A stretch of 64,000 nucleotides of DNA from Buchnera aphidicola (Periphyllus koelreuteriae) (GCF_039360445.1 NZ_CP134981.1:255280-319279); one strand, 5' to 3'. Shown: positions 9,382-17,910, numbered from the stretch's first letter. Numbers and translations: made by a program. Notes: generated by a model from the sequence alone, not told the origin.

Positions 9382-10398
9382 TTGAAATTAAGTAATTCAA
9401 GTAAATTAATTTTAAATATTAAACATATTTTTTATAATAAAAAAGTTTTATTTTCAGGAAATATACAAGATTCATTACCTGAAATTTTAAAAACACAAAA
9501 CAGCGGAGTTCATATTCAAAAATATCATTTTTTAAAATATTTAAAAAATATTAATAAAAAAAAATTATTCATTAATTTTTTAATTAAAAAAAAAATAATA
9601 AAAAATTATAATACAATTATTTATTTTTTTTCAAAAAATAAAAAAGAATCATATTTTCAATTAAAAAATATTACATCCATTATTAAAAAAAAATCAAAAA
9701 TTTTTCTTGTTGGAGAAAATAAAAGTGGAATTAATAGTTTTATTAATTTGTTTAATAAAAAATTTAATTTTAAAAAATTAAATTATGGAAAAAAATGTGT
9801 CATTTATTATACAATAATTAAACAAAATAATATTTTTATTTTAGAAAATTTTTATAAAATACATTATTTTAATAATATTAAAATTCAATTTTTACCAGGA
9901 GTATTTGGATATAAAAAACTTGATGAAGGAAGTAAATTTTTAATATCAACATTCTCTAAAAATACAATATTTAATAAAAAAATTCTTGATTTATGTTCTG
10001 GATCTGGTTTTTTATCAATTTTATTATTAAAATTTAATAAAACAAATAAAATTACTTTATCTGATAGTTGTTTAAAATCCATTCAATGTTGTAAAAAGAA
10101 TTTCAAAATAAATAAATTAAAAGGAAAATTTAAAATCAGTGATTTATATTTAAATATCAATAAAAAATTTGATTTAATTATTTCTAATCCCCCTCTTCAT
10201 GACAATTTAAAAAAAACATTTTTTTTATTAAAAAGAATTATTAATGAATCTATTTTTTATTTAAAAAAAAAAGGAGAATTAAGAATAGTAATTAATAAAT
10301 TTTTTTCAAATTCTAAAAATTTAAAATATATTTTTAAAAAATTTAATATTTTAAAAAAAAATAAAAATTTTATAATTTATCAAAAATTTAAAACATAA
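9382..10398 (+). CDS. rsmC: 16S rRNA m2G1207 methyltransferase RsmC
   Basis: SAM-dependent methyltransferase acting on G1207 of 16S rRNA in the small subunit. It is 338 residues (E. coli 343). The N-terminal pseudo-methyltransferase half is degraded to a Lys/Asn-rich sequence. The catalytic half is clear: LPGVFGYKKLDEGSKFL, the SAM loop LDLCSGSGFLS and the catalytic NPPLHD (NPPFHD in E. coli), then GELRIVINKF. Translation begins at TTG (9382) preceded by AAGGAGA eight nucleotides upstream; no better ATG exists before the conserved part. Confidence 0.9.
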   Translation: MKLSNSSKLILNIKHIFYNKKVLFSGNIQDSLPEILKTQNSGVHIQKYHFLKYLKNINKKKLFINFLIKKKIIKNYNTIIYFFSKNKKESYFQLKNITSIIKKKSKIFLVGENKSGINSFINLFNKKFNFKKLNYGKKCVIYYTIIKQNNIFILENFYKIHYFNNIKIQFLPGVFGYKKLDEGSKFLISTFSKNTIFNKKILDLCSGSGFLSILLLKFNKTNKITLSDSCLKSIQCCKKNFKINKLKGKFKISDLYLNINKKFDLIISNPPLHDNLKKTFFLLKRIINESIFYLKKKGELRIVINKFFSNSKNLKYIFKKFNILKKNKNFIIYQKFKT

Positions 10399-10422
10399 AA
10401 TTATTAATAAAATTTATTTTAT

Positions 10423-10508
10423 TACCCGAAGCGGGACTCGAACCCACAAAGTTATAAATAACCGAGGGATTTTAAGTCCCTTGTGTCTACCAATTTCACC
10501 ATTCGGGC
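10423..10508 (-). tRNA. leuZ: tRNA-Leu (anticodon UAA)
   Basis: An 86-nt class II tRNA with a long variable arm. The acceptor GCCCGAA pairs with TTCGGGT, with a G1-U72 wobble as in E. coli leuZ; the anticodon loop is CTTAAAA and the discriminator is A. No CCA is encoded. It lies 21 nt after tRNA-Cys in the same direction, the cysT-leuZ order of E. coli without glyW. Confidence 0.97.
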
Positions 10509-10529
10509 TTATTTTTTATAAATTTTATA

Positions 10530-10602
10530 AGGCGCACCTCGGAATCGAACCGAGTTATACGGATTTGCAATCCGCTGCATAATGCCAATCTGCCAATGCA
10601 CC
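10530..10602 (-). tRNA. cysT: tRNA-Cys (anticodon GCA)
   Basis: A 73-nt cloverleaf. The acceptor GGTGCAT pairs with GTGCGCC, discriminator U as expected for Cys, anticodon loop TTGCAAA, and T arm CTCGG-TTCGATT-CCGAG. First gene of a two-tRNA unit with tRNA-Leu(UAA). Confidence 0.96.
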
Positions 10603-10644
10603 AAAAATATAATTTTTAAAAATTTAAAATTTATATAACTTATA

Positions 10645-10672
10645 TATATAATAAATAACATTATAATGTCAA
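10645..10672 (-). promoter_or_regulatory. Sigma-70 promoter for tRNA-Cys/tRNA-Leu
   Basis: On the minus strand a perfect -35 TTGACA (10667-10672) is followed, after a 16-nt spacer, by a -10 TATATA (10645-10650). The tRNA-Cys 5' end is 43 nt downstream. One of only a few consensus -35 boxes in this A/T-rich window. Confidence 0.7.
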
Positions 10673-10778
10673 TACATCTTTTAAAAAATTTTTTTTATAG
10701 ATATTTTAAATTATATTTTATATAAGTATTTATTTAAAAATTCAAATATATATATAAAATAAAAATAAAAAAAAATAT

Positions 10779-10798
10779 AAAAAAAAAAAAAAAAAAAA
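10779..10798 (+). repeat. A20 homopolymer
   Basis: An uninterrupted run of 20 A in the spacer upstream of tRNA-Ser(UGA). It is far longer than any run tolerated inside the coding regions here. Confidence 0.9.
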
Positions 10799-10905
10799 TA
10801 AACTTTACATTAATATAATTAATATATTATTATATATTCAATTTATTTTTTTAAAAATTTAATCAAATAAAAATATTTTTAAAAAAATATTTTTTTATAA
10901 AATTT

Positions 10906-10990
10906 GGAGGGATGGCCGAGTGGTTTAAGGCAGCGGTCTTGAAAACCGCCGATGAGAAATTATCCGAGAGTTCGAATCCCTCTCCCTCCA
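10906..10990 (+). tRNA. serT: tRNA-Ser (anticodon UGA)
   Basis: An 85-nt class II tRNA. GGAGGGA pairs with TCCCTCC, the anticodon loop is CTTGAAA with GCGGT/ACCGC stem, and the long variable arm is present. Oddities: the T stem GAGAG/CCCTC has an A-C mismatch at the fourth pair, and the base after the acceptor (discriminator) is A rather than the G seen in E. coli serine tRNAs. No encoded CCA. Confidence 0.95.
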
Positions 10991-11123
10991 AAAAATTTAT
11001 TAAATTTTTTATTTAAAAAAATATTATATTTTTTTAAATTTTATCTTTATAATAAATTTTATTTCATTCCTAGAAAAAAAATAAATTAATTAAAAATTAA
11101 AACAATAATTAATATTTAAATAT

Positions 11124-12011
11124 TTAAAACTGAAATGTTTTTAATAAAATATTAGGTATAATATTTTTAAAATTCCATGTAAAATTAAAATTTATAGAAT
11201 GAATATCATTATATTGAAAAGAATCACTTGTAAAATTATATATCTTTTTTTTGTATTCAACTCTAGAAGATAAATGATTATTTATTTTATATTCTATACC
11301 TGCACTCCATATAGGAAATAAATTATTTCTAATAAAATATCTTGGATTTGTTTGATAATTAATATCTAAAATATTATATAAATTGTAAGATAATCCAGCA
11401 CTTCCATATAAATCTATTTTTTGAGTTACTGGAATTGTCAATTTTGTTGCAAATTCTATATTTGGTTGAGGATAAACAGTATATTTCTTAAAGGTAAAAT
11501 GAGAAGCATCATAACTTCTTTTTTTAATAGGTTTAATATGTGTATTTTTGTTAGAAATAGGATGTTTAGGTTTTTTTACTTGTTCTACAGGATATAATCT
11601 ATCAACTAATGGATTTTTTCTTCTTTCTTTTTCTTTATTTAATTTACTTTCTTTAGATTCTTGTTCATCTACATTTTTAAAATACAATGTGTTTGAATTA
11701 TGATTTTTTTCATCATCATTTATAGAATTTAATTTTATAGGAAAACTTACAAAAGGATTATTATAACTTAATTCAAATGAAAAATATTTATTTTTTCTAT
11801 AACCCATAAATAATCCAAATGAAGATTGTTTCCAAGAATTTTTATATGAATCACTTACGTTTAATAAATCAATCCAAGTAGCATTATTTGGTTGTACAAG
11901 AATACTACTAGATCCAATATAAAATGGATTAAAAGGAATTTCATTTTCTGCTTGAGCTGTTGAAATACTACTACCCAATAAAAGAGAAAGAAAAATTAAT
12001 TTATGTTTCAT
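11124..12011 (-). CDS. ompA: OmpA-like outer-membrane beta-barrel with long loop insertion
   Basis: An outer-membrane barrel of 295 residues. A signal peptide with cleavage after STAQA (residue 21) is followed by barrel strands matching E. coli OmpA: FYIGSSSILVQ, FGLFMGYRKNKYFSFELSY, then FATKLTIPVTQKIDLYGSAG and WSAGIEYKINNHLSSRVEYK, with a C-terminal Phe. The periplasmic peptidoglycan-binding domain is missing altogether. Between the third and fourth strands (about residues 92-178) there is an 85-residue, Lys/Glu/Asn/Pro-rich segment where E. coli has a loop of some 15 residues. Monocistronic. Confidence 0.8.
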   Translation of the reverse strand: MKHKLIFLSLLLGSSISTAQAENEIPFNPFYIGSSSILVQPNNATWIDLLNVSDSYKNSWKQSSFGLFMGYRKNKYFSFELSYNNPFVSFPIKLNSINDDEKNHNSNTLYFKNVDEQESKESKLNKEKERRKNPLVDRLYPVEQVKKPKHPISNKNTHIKPIKKRSYDASHFTFKKYTVYPQPNIEFATKLTIPVTQKIDLYGSAGLSYNLYNILDINYQTNPRYFIRNNLFPIWSAGIEYKINNHLSSRVEYKKKIYNFTSDSFQYNDIHSINFNFTWNFKNIIPNILLKTFQF

Positions 12012-12444
12012 ATTTATACTCTCCGCATTTTATAAATTATTTCAGATTGATAAATTTATAATATATCATTTTATAATAAAATTTTTAAAAAATTTATAAA
12101 TAAAATATTTTTTAAATATAAATTTAATTTATTTTTTTTTTTATAAAAATAATAATTTTAAAATATTATAAAATAAATGTTAAAATAATAAAAGAACAAA
12201 TAAAATTTTATAAAATTTTTTTTTTAAAATTAAAAAAATAAATCAATCATATTAATAATTTTTTTTAAAAAACTCTTAACTATAAATAAAATAATTTATT
12301 TTATAAAAAAAATTTTAAATCTATATAAAAAATATCTATTAAATTTTTTTAAAAAAAAGTATAATGTTAATATAAATACTTTAAAACTTATTTTTTAAAA
12401 AATGTTTTAAAGTAAATATTTTATAAATTATTATAAAACTTTCA
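12012..12444. other. Divergent spacer ompA/flgD, former flagellar genes
   Basis: A 433-bp A/T-rich gene-free stretch between ompA (minus) and flgD (plus). In related Buchnera the flg cluster begins here. I see no recognisable coding remnant. It holds an 11-bp inverted repeat (12377-12387 with 12404-12414) just before flgD. Confidence 0.55.
12377..12414 (+). promoter_or_regulatory. Leader hairpin upstream of flgD
   Basis: TACTTTAAAAC pairs perfectly with GTTTTAAAGTA (11 bp). The 16-nt loop is itself nearly self-complementary, so the fold could extend. It ends 30 nt before the flgD ATG. It may be a control element or the relic terminator of a lost upstream flagellar gene. Confidence 0.4.
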
Positions 12445-13146
12445 ATGGGTTTTAAAAAAATGAATAATTCTATTAAAAACAATTCTATTTTAAATACTAT
12501 TAACTGTAACAAAAATATATACAATAAAAATTTAAACAAAAAAAATTTAGATAATAATATAAAAAATAATTTTTTAAATATTATCTTAAATAAAATAAAA
12601 AATAATAATTATGATTATAGTGTTTTAAAAAATAATTGCACATTAAATTCAAATAATTTTAAAAATATAAAAAAATTATATAATGATGAAAATAGAATAG
12701 ATACATTTAAAGATGATAATGAAACAACTGATTATTCTTCTTTACTTCATAAAACAGTTATGATTGAAACATCAGAAGTTATTCTAACAAATCCAATTGT
12801 AGTTGGAGTAAATATTCCTAGAGATGCAGAAGATCTTCGATTAGTTATTTCAGATGATAATAGAAATATTATTTTTTCAAAAGATTTAGGCCCTGCATGT
12901 AAAGGAGAAAATATATATTCTATTGATAGAAACGAAATTGATAAAAAATATTATAGTTTAAACGACATTTTTCCTTCAGTATATAATTTTACAATAGTTG
13001 CAAAAAATCAATATGAAATTGTTCCATCTACATGTTTTAGTTCAGCTAAAATTATAGGAGTGATTGAATCTCATAATAATTTATTATTAAATTTAGGTCC
13101 TTTAGGATTATGTCCGTTTACTAATATGGTTAAAATATTGAAATAA
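12445..13146 (+). CDS. flgD: Flagellar hook-capping protein FlgD, isolated
   Basis: FlgD caps the growing hook and is exported by the flagellar type III apparatus. The protein is 233 residues. The C-terminal part matches the FlgD tudor/fibronectin region: PIVVGVNIPRDAEDLRLVIS, the central IIFSKDLGPACKGENIYSID, SVYNFTIVAKN, and the end LLNLGPLGLCPFTNMVKIL. The N terminus is Asn/Lys rich but keeps FLNIILNKIKNNNYD where E. coli has FLTLLVAQLKNQDP. No other flagellar gene flanks it. Start at 12445, with a possible second ATG at 12460. Identification rests on the pattern of conserved positions and on the place of the flg cluster next to rne. Confidence 0.75.
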   Translation: MGFKKMNNSIKNNSILNTINCNKNIYNKNLNKKNLDNNIKNNFLNIILNKIKNNNYDYSVLKNNCTLNSNNFKNIKKLYNDENRIDTFKDDNETTDYSSLLHKTVMIETSEVILTNPIVVGVNIPRDAEDLRLVISDDNRNIIFSKDLGPACKGENIYSIDRNEIDKKYYSLNDIFPSVYNFTIVAKNQYEIVPSTCFSSAKIIGVIESHNNLLLNLGPLGLCPFTNMVKILK

Positions 13147-13256
13147 AAATATAAATTTTTATATATTAAATAATAAAATTTTTTAGAAATGTAAAAAAAT
13201 TTTTATTTTATATAATAAATAATTTATACAAAAAAATTTAGTTTTTTAATTTATAA

Positions 13257-13301
13257 AAATAACCTATTTTATTTAAATATATTAAATTTTATAGGTTATT
13301 T
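13257..13301. terminator. 11-bp hairpin after flgD
   Basis: AATAACCTAT and ATAGGTTATT plus one outer A-T pair form an 11-bp stem with a 23-nt loop, about 110 bp after the flgD stop. It is a plausible terminator in the convergent spacer. Confidence 0.5.
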
Positions 13302-13366
13302 AATTTAAGGAAATAATTAAAATAAAATATTAAAAATTTTTTATTTTTATATTAATTAATATTAAT

Positions 13367-13411
13367 AATTATTTTTTTTAAAATTTTATTATAATTTTAA
13401 AAAAAATAATT
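13367..13411. terminator. 19-bp perfect A/T-only hairpin near the rne 3' end
   Basis: Arms 13367-13385 and 13393-13411 pair without mismatch over 19 bp, around a 7-nt loop. It lies about 95 bp beyond the rne stop (minus strand). It may end rne and flgD transcripts from both sides. Confidence 0.5.
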
Positions 13412-13506
13412 TATATATAAAAAATAATTATTATTACTTTAATTTAAATAAGTATTATTTAAATTAATAAAAATTAAATATATAAAATTTTAAAAAACAA
13501 TTAAAT

Positions 13507-14673
13507 TTAATAAAATTTATTACATTTGTTACAAATTTTTTTAATATCTAAAAAATTATTATAAAGTTTTTGTCTAGATATCTCTAATAATCCAAATTTA
13601 GATATTTTTCCAATTTTAATTTTAGAAAATTCATTTCTAGATAATTTTTTAAAATAATTTTCAATTTTTTTTATATTTTTTTTATTAGACATATTAATAA
13701 AATCTATAATAATTATTCCTCCTAAATCTCGTATTCTTAATTGTTTAATAATTTCAAATATAGATTCAAAATTTGTATTAAAAGCTGTTTCTTCTAAATT
13801 TTTTCCTTTATTTGAATGACATGAATTAATATCAATAACTGTTAATGCTTCTGTATAATCAATTGTAAAACAAGCTCCTGAAGAGAGAAAAACTTTTCTT
13901 TTAAATATATTTAAAATTTGAAAATTAATTTTATAAAAATTAAAAATTTTTATATTATTTTTAAAAATTTTTATTTTTTTTAAAATTTTTTTTTCTTTAA
14001 AAAAAAATAAAAGTTTTTTTATTTTATTAAAAAATAATTTATTATTAATAATAATTTCATTAATATTATAAATAATGATATTTCTTATGATAAATAAAAC
14101 AATATTTTTATTATTATTTATTTTAATAGGAAATATTTTTTTTTTTTTTTTTATAATCTTCAAATTTTTTATTTGAAAATCACAATCTAATTGAATATCA
14201 TTAATAGTTTTTTTTTTTGCAGAAGTTCGTAATATAATTCCCATATTAATTGGAATTTTTAACTTTAAAAGAATTTTTTTTAAATTTTTTCTATATTTCC
14301 CAACAATTTTTTTAGAAATTTTTTTTATATCAGGTTTATTAAGAATTAAAATAGAATATAAACCAAAAAATTTAATAAAAGTAGTTACTAAAGAACATTT
14401 ATTTTGATGTTCTTCTTTTAAAATCTGTATTAATATATTTTTTTTTAAATTTTTATTAAAAATATTTTTAAATGGTAAAAATCCATATTTATTTTCTCCA
14501 TAATCTATAAAAACAGCATTTAAACTATTTTCTATAGATTTAATTTTTCCAATATAAATATTATTTTTTTTATTTATATCTAAATTTTTTACAAAAAAAT
14601 TATATAAATCTTTATTATAAACAATTGCAATTTCTATATTTTTTTTTACAACATTAATTAACATTCTTCTCAT
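13507..14673 (-). CDS. rne: RNase E, catalytic core only
   Basis: Endoribonuclease that starts mRNA decay and processes tRNA and rRNA precursors. Only 388 residues remain, against 1061 in E. coli. The S1 domain (IYIGKIKSIENSLNAVFIDYG), 5'-sensor region and DNase I-like fold are present, with the two metal-binding aspartates in VIDINS (Asp281) and IIIDFINM (Asp324). The protein stops four residues after the Zn-link CNKC (381-384). The small domain and the membrane-anchor and degradosome scaffold are gone, with no open frame downstream to suggest a frameshift. Divergent from rluC, as in E. coli. Confidence 0.93.
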   Translation of the reverse strand: MRRMLINVVKKNIEIAIVYNKDLYNFFVKNLDINKKNNIYIGKIKSIENSLNAVFIDYGENKYGFLPFKNIFNKNLKKNILIQILKEEHQNKCSLVTTFIKFFGLYSILILNKPDIKKISKKIVGKYRKNLKKILLKLKIPINMGIILRTSAKKKTINDIQLDCDFQIKNLKIIKKKKKIFPIKINNNKNIVLFIIRNIIIYNINEIIINNKLFFNKIKKLLFFFKEKKILKKIKIFKNNIKIFNFYKINFQILNIFKRKVFLSSGACFTIDYTEALTVIDINSCHSNKGKNLEETAFNTNFESIFEIIKQLRIRDLGGIIIIDFINMSNKKNIKKIENYFKKLSRNEFSKIKIGKISKFGLLEISRQKLYNNFLDIKKICNKCNKFY

Positions 14674-14788
14674 AAAAATAAACTCTTTTTTTATTATAAT
14701 AAAATTAATAAATTAAATATTAATATAGATATTTTAATATTCATTTTAAAATTAATTTTTATAAAAATTATATAATTAGGTAATTTCA

Positions 14789-15733
14789 ATGAATTTAAAA
14801 AAAACAAAAGTATTTTATGAAATAATTAATAAATTTTCAGAAAAACAAAGAATTGATAATTTTCTTATGAAAAAATTTAAAAAAATTCCAAAAAGTAAAT
14901 TATATAATATTATAAGAAAAGGTAGAATAAGAATTAATAAAAAAAGAGTAAAAGCAAAATACAAATTAAATATTGGTGATATAATTAGAATTCCTCCATT
15001 AAAAATTTATAATATTAAAAATAAAAAAATAAAAATCAATACAATTCAAAAAAAAATATTAAATAATATTTTATATGAAGATAAAATTATTTTAATTCTA
15101 AACAAACCATCTGGATTATCTGTTCATGGTGGTAGTGGAATTCATTGTGGAATTATAGAAAGTCTTAGAATACTAAGGCCTTTAGATAAATATTTAGAAT
15201 TAATACATAGATTAGATCGTTTTACTTCTGGTATATTAATGATTGCAAAAAAAAAGTCATCTTTAATTTATTTTCATAAACAATTTAGAAAAAAAAATAT
15301 TGAAAAAAAATATATTTCTATTGTCCATGGAAAATGTTTATTTAAAAATAAAGTAATTACTGCTTCATTAAGTAAAAAAAATATATTAAAAAAAAAAAAA
15401 ATGGTATTTATAGATAAAAATGGTAAAAAATCTCAAACTATTTTAAAAACATTAAAAACAAATAATTTATATTCTTTAATTTCAATAAAACCAAAAACTG
15501 GAAGAACACATCAAATTAGAGTTCATTCTTCTATAATAGGTCATCCAATATTGTTTGATAATAGATATGGAAATAATAAATTAGATAAAAAATTTATATA
15601 TAAAAAAATTAAAAAAAATCTTTTTTTACATTCGAAAAAAATATCTTTTATTCATCCAATATATAAAAAAAAAATGGATATTATTGCTCCATTAAATAAA
15701 AATTTTAAAAAAATTATAAAATTATTATTTTAA
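14789..15733 (+). CDS. rluC: 23S rRNA pseudouridine synthase RluC
   Basis: Makes pseudouridines 955, 2504 and 2580 of 23S rRNA in E. coli. It is 314 residues (E. coli 319). An N-terminal S4 RNA-binding domain (KSKLYNIIRKGRIRINKKR) leads into the RluA-family catalytic domain with the catalytic Asp in HRLDRFTSG and the GRTHQIRVH motif. It is distinguished from rluD (55.4 kb) by its position beside rne and rpmF. First gene of the rluC-rpmF-fabD-fabG-acpP run. Confidence 0.94.
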   Translation: MNLKKTKVFYEIINKFSEKQRIDNFLMKKFKKIPKSKLYNIIRKGRIRINKKRVKAKYKLNIGDIIRIPPLKIYNIKNKKIKINTIQKKILNNILYEDKIILILNKPSGLSVHGGSGIHCGIIESLRILRPLDKYLELIHRLDRFTSGILMIAKKKSSLIYFHKQFRKKNIEKKYISIVHGKCLFKNKVITASLSKKNILKKKKMVFIDKNGKKSQTILKTLKTNNLYSLISIKPKTGRTHQIRVHSSIIGHPILFDNRYGNNKLDKKFIYKKIKKNLFLHSKKISFIHPIYKKKMDIIAPLNKNFKKIIKLLF

Positions 15734-15819
15734 AAATTTAAAAAAAAATTACTACTTGAATAATTTTATAATTTATATATATAATAGTTATAAAATACTA
15801 GTAATATTAAGGAAAAAAA

Positions 15820-15990
15820 ATGGCTGTTCAAAAAAGTAAACCAACACGTTCTAAAAGAGGAATGCGTCGATCACATGATTCATTAAAAAAAAAATTAAAT
15901 TTAATTTCTATTGATAAAAAAACAAAAGAAACACATATTAGACATCACATGACAAAAAAAGGATATTATAAAGGTAAAAAAATTATTTAA
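15820..15990 (+). CDS. rpmF: Ribosomal protein L32
   Basis: A 56-residue large-subunit protein (E. coli 57). The start [20 protein letters not shown] is nearly identical to the family consensus, and [13 protein letters not shown] is the conserved C-terminal end. AAGG sits about 8 nt before the ATG. E. coli has maf and yceD upstream and plsX and fabH downstream; here fabD follows directly after 23 bp. Confidence 0.97.
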   Translation: MAVQKSKPTRSKRGMRRSHDSLKKKLNLISIDKKTKETHIRHHMTKKGYYKGKKII

Positions 15991-16013
15991 AAAAATATAT
16001 TAAAAATAAATTT

Positions 16014-16904
16014 ATGATAAAATTTGCTATGATTTTTCCAGGACAAGGAAATCAAGATATAAGAATAATAAAAAAACTATATAATAATTACTCTATAATA
16101 AAAAAAACATTTGATAAAGCATCAGAATATTTAAAATATAATATTAAAGAAAAAATTTTTAAAAAAAAAATAAATAATACTGTAACATCACAAATTGAAA
16201 TTTTAATTATTTCAATTGCATTATTTAATTTATGGAAAGAAATAATAGGAATTAATCCAAAAATTATGACAGGTCATAGTTTAGGTCAATATTCTGTATA
16301 TGTATGTAGTAAAATATTAAAATTTTCTGATGCAATTAAAATAGTTAAATATAGAGAAAAAATTATGAAAAAAAAACAAGGTTGCATGAATGTAATTATT
16401 GGACTAAAAAAAAAAAATATTATAAAAATATGCAAAAATTTTTTATTAAAAAAAAAAATTTCTATTGCTTGTATAAATTCAAAAAAACAAATAATTATTA
16501 CTGGAAAAAAAAAATATGTTTATCAAGCTTCTTTAAAATTAAAAAAATTTGGAGCAAAATATATTATTGATTTACCAATAAAAACTATTTCTCATTGTTC
16601 TTCTATAAAAAAAATAAAAAATTTATTATTAAAAAAATGTCAAAATATTTCTTTTAATAATCCTAAATTTTTAATTTTAGATAGTGTTAAAATAAAATTT
16701 ATAAATAATTCTATAAAAATAAAAAATTATTTAATAAATCAATTATGTCATACAATTCAATGGAAAAAAACAATTGATTTTATATTATTAAATAACATTA
16801 AATATTTTTTAGAAATTAATTCATCTAATATTTTAAATAAATTAAATCAAAATAAAATAAATTATTTTCCTTTAAATATAAAAAATATATTTAATTTAAA
16901 ATAA
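16014..16904 (+). CDS. fabD: Malonyl-CoA:ACP transacylase FabD
   Basis: Transfers malonyl from CoA to acyl carrier protein, supplying fatty acid elongation. It is 296 residues (E. coli 309). IFPGQGNQ begins the oxyanion-hole region, the nucleophile Ser lies in GHSLGQYS (E. coli GHSLGEYS), Arg in KYREKIM, His in ISHCSSIK and Gln in HTIQWKK, so all catalytic positions are kept. Several in-frame A10-A12 runs occur, including one of 12 A near 16406. It is followed 6 bp later by fabG. Confidence 0.94.
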   Translation: MIKFAMIFPGQGNQDIRIIKKLYNNYSIIKKTFDKASEYLKYNIKEKIFKKKINNTVTSQIEILIISIALFNLWKEIIGINPKIMTGHSLGQYSVYVCSKILKFSDAIKIVKYREKIMKKKQGCMNVIIGLKKKNIIKICKNFLLKKKISIACINSKKQIIITGKKKYVYQASLKLKKFGAKYIIDLPIKTISHCSSIKKIKNLLLKKCQNISFNNPKFLILDSVKIKFINNSIKIKNYLINQLCHTIQWKKTIDFILLNNIKYFLEINSSNILNKLNQNKINYFPLNIKNIFNLK

Positions 16905-16910
16905 AAAAAT

Positions 16911-17645
16911 ATGATAATGAATAAAAAATATGTTTTAATTACAGGAGCTAGAAGTGGTATAGGAAAATCTATTTTAAAAAAATTTTTAAAAAAAAAATAT
17001 ATCATAATAGGAACTTCTAGAAGTCAATATGGAGTAAAAAAAATAAAAAATTTAGTAAAAAATAATGGTTTTAGTATAAAATTAAATGTTAATCATCCTA
17101 ATTCAATCAAATCATTTTTAAATTTTATACAAAAAAAAATAAAAAACATAGATATATTAATTAATAATATTGGATATTTATCAGATAATTTAATTACAAA
17201 CATATCTAAAAAAAAATGGAATAAAGTAATCAATATTAATTTAAATTCTGTATTTTATATTTCAAAAATAATAATAAAAAAAATGATTAAAAATCGTTAT
17301 GGAAGAATTATAAATATAGGATCATTAGTTGGGCATATAGGAAATGCTGGTCAAATTAATTATTCTGCTTCAAAATCAGCTTTAATTGGTTTTACTAAAT
17401 CTTTAGCATTAGAAGTAGCTAGTAGAGGAATTACAGTAAATTTAGTTTCTCCTGGATTTATAAAAACAAATATGTTAAAAAAACTTACTTCTATTCAATT
17501 AAAAAAATGTTTAAAAAAAATTCCAATGAGAAAATTTGGAAAACCAAAAGATGTTTCTAATTTAGTAAAATTTTTATCTTTAAAAAAATCATCATATATT
17601 ACTGGGCAAACATTTCATGTAAATGGAGGAATTTGTTTTTTATAA
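16911..17645 (+). CDS. fabG: 3-oxoacyl-ACP reductase FabG
   Basis: NADPH-dependent short-chain dehydrogenase of the fatty acid elongation cycle. It is 244 residues, equal to E. coli. The cofactor loop TGARSGIG, the NNIG motif (NNAG in E. coli), catalytic Ser in IGSLVGH, the Tyr/Lys pair in YSASKSALIG, and the C-terminal YITGQTFHVNGG are all present. The ATG at 16911 gives MIMNKKYVLITG; the ATG at 16917 aligns equally well with the E. coli start. It sits between fabD and acpP with short gaps. Confidence 0.95.
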   Translation: MIMNKKYVLITGARSGIGKSILKKFLKKKYIIIGTSRSQYGVKKIKNLVKNNGFSIKLNVNHPNSIKSFLNFIQKKIKNIDILINNIGYLSDNLITNISKKKWNKVININLNSVFYISKIIIKKMIKNRYGRIINIGSLVGHIGNAGQINYSASKSALIGFTKSLALEVASRGITVNLVSPGFIKTNMLKKLTSIQLKKCLKKIPMRKFGKPKDVSNLVKFLSLKKSSYITGQTFHVNGGICFL

Positions 17646-17670
17646 AACATTTTAAAAATTAAGGAATTTT

Positions 17671-17910
17671 ATGAATATAAAAAAAAAAGTAAAAAAAATA
17701 ATTCGTAAATGTTTATCTTATAAAAAAAAAATAAAAAATAAACATTTTTTTAAAACAGATTTAAATGCTGATTCTTTAGATATGATTGAAATTATTATGT
17801 CAATAGAAGAAAAATTTTCTATTAATATTTCAGATAAAGAATCTTCAAAAATTAATACAATAAAAAATTTAATTAAATTAATTAAAATAAAATTAATTAA
17901 AAAACAATAA
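17671..17910 (+). CDS. acpP: Acyl carrier protein
   Basis: Carries growing acyl chains on a 4'-phosphopantetheine attached to Ser of the DSL motif, here LNADSLDMIEIIM. It is 79 residues (E. coli 78). The core (FKTDLNADSLD, IEEKFSINISDKE) is conserved, while the first helix is unusually Lys rich for an acidic protein. AAGG precedes the ATG. Last gene of the fab run; a 113-bp spacer separates it from tmk, and fabF does not follow. Confidence 0.95.
   Translation: MNIKKKVKKIIRKCLSYKKKIKNKHFFKTDLNADSLDMIEIIMSIEEKFSINISDKESSKINTIKNLIKLIKIKLIKKQ

Larger units (their letters stand above)
10603..10905. other. Spacer between tRNA-Cys and tRNA-Ser
   Basis: This 303-bp stretch lies between divergent tRNA units. 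It holds the minus-strand tRNA-Cys/Leu promoter (10645-10672) and an A20 run at 10779-10798. No gene is visible on either strand; no clear promoter was picked for tRNA-Ser. Confidence 0.6.
13147..13506. other. Spacer flgD/rne, former flgE-flgK region
   Basis: A 360-bp convergent spacer with no gene. It holds two hairpins (13257-13301 and 13367-13411). The rest of the flagellar cluster and the C-terminal two-thirds of rne would be expected here; I find no coding trace of either in any frame. Confidence 0.6.
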
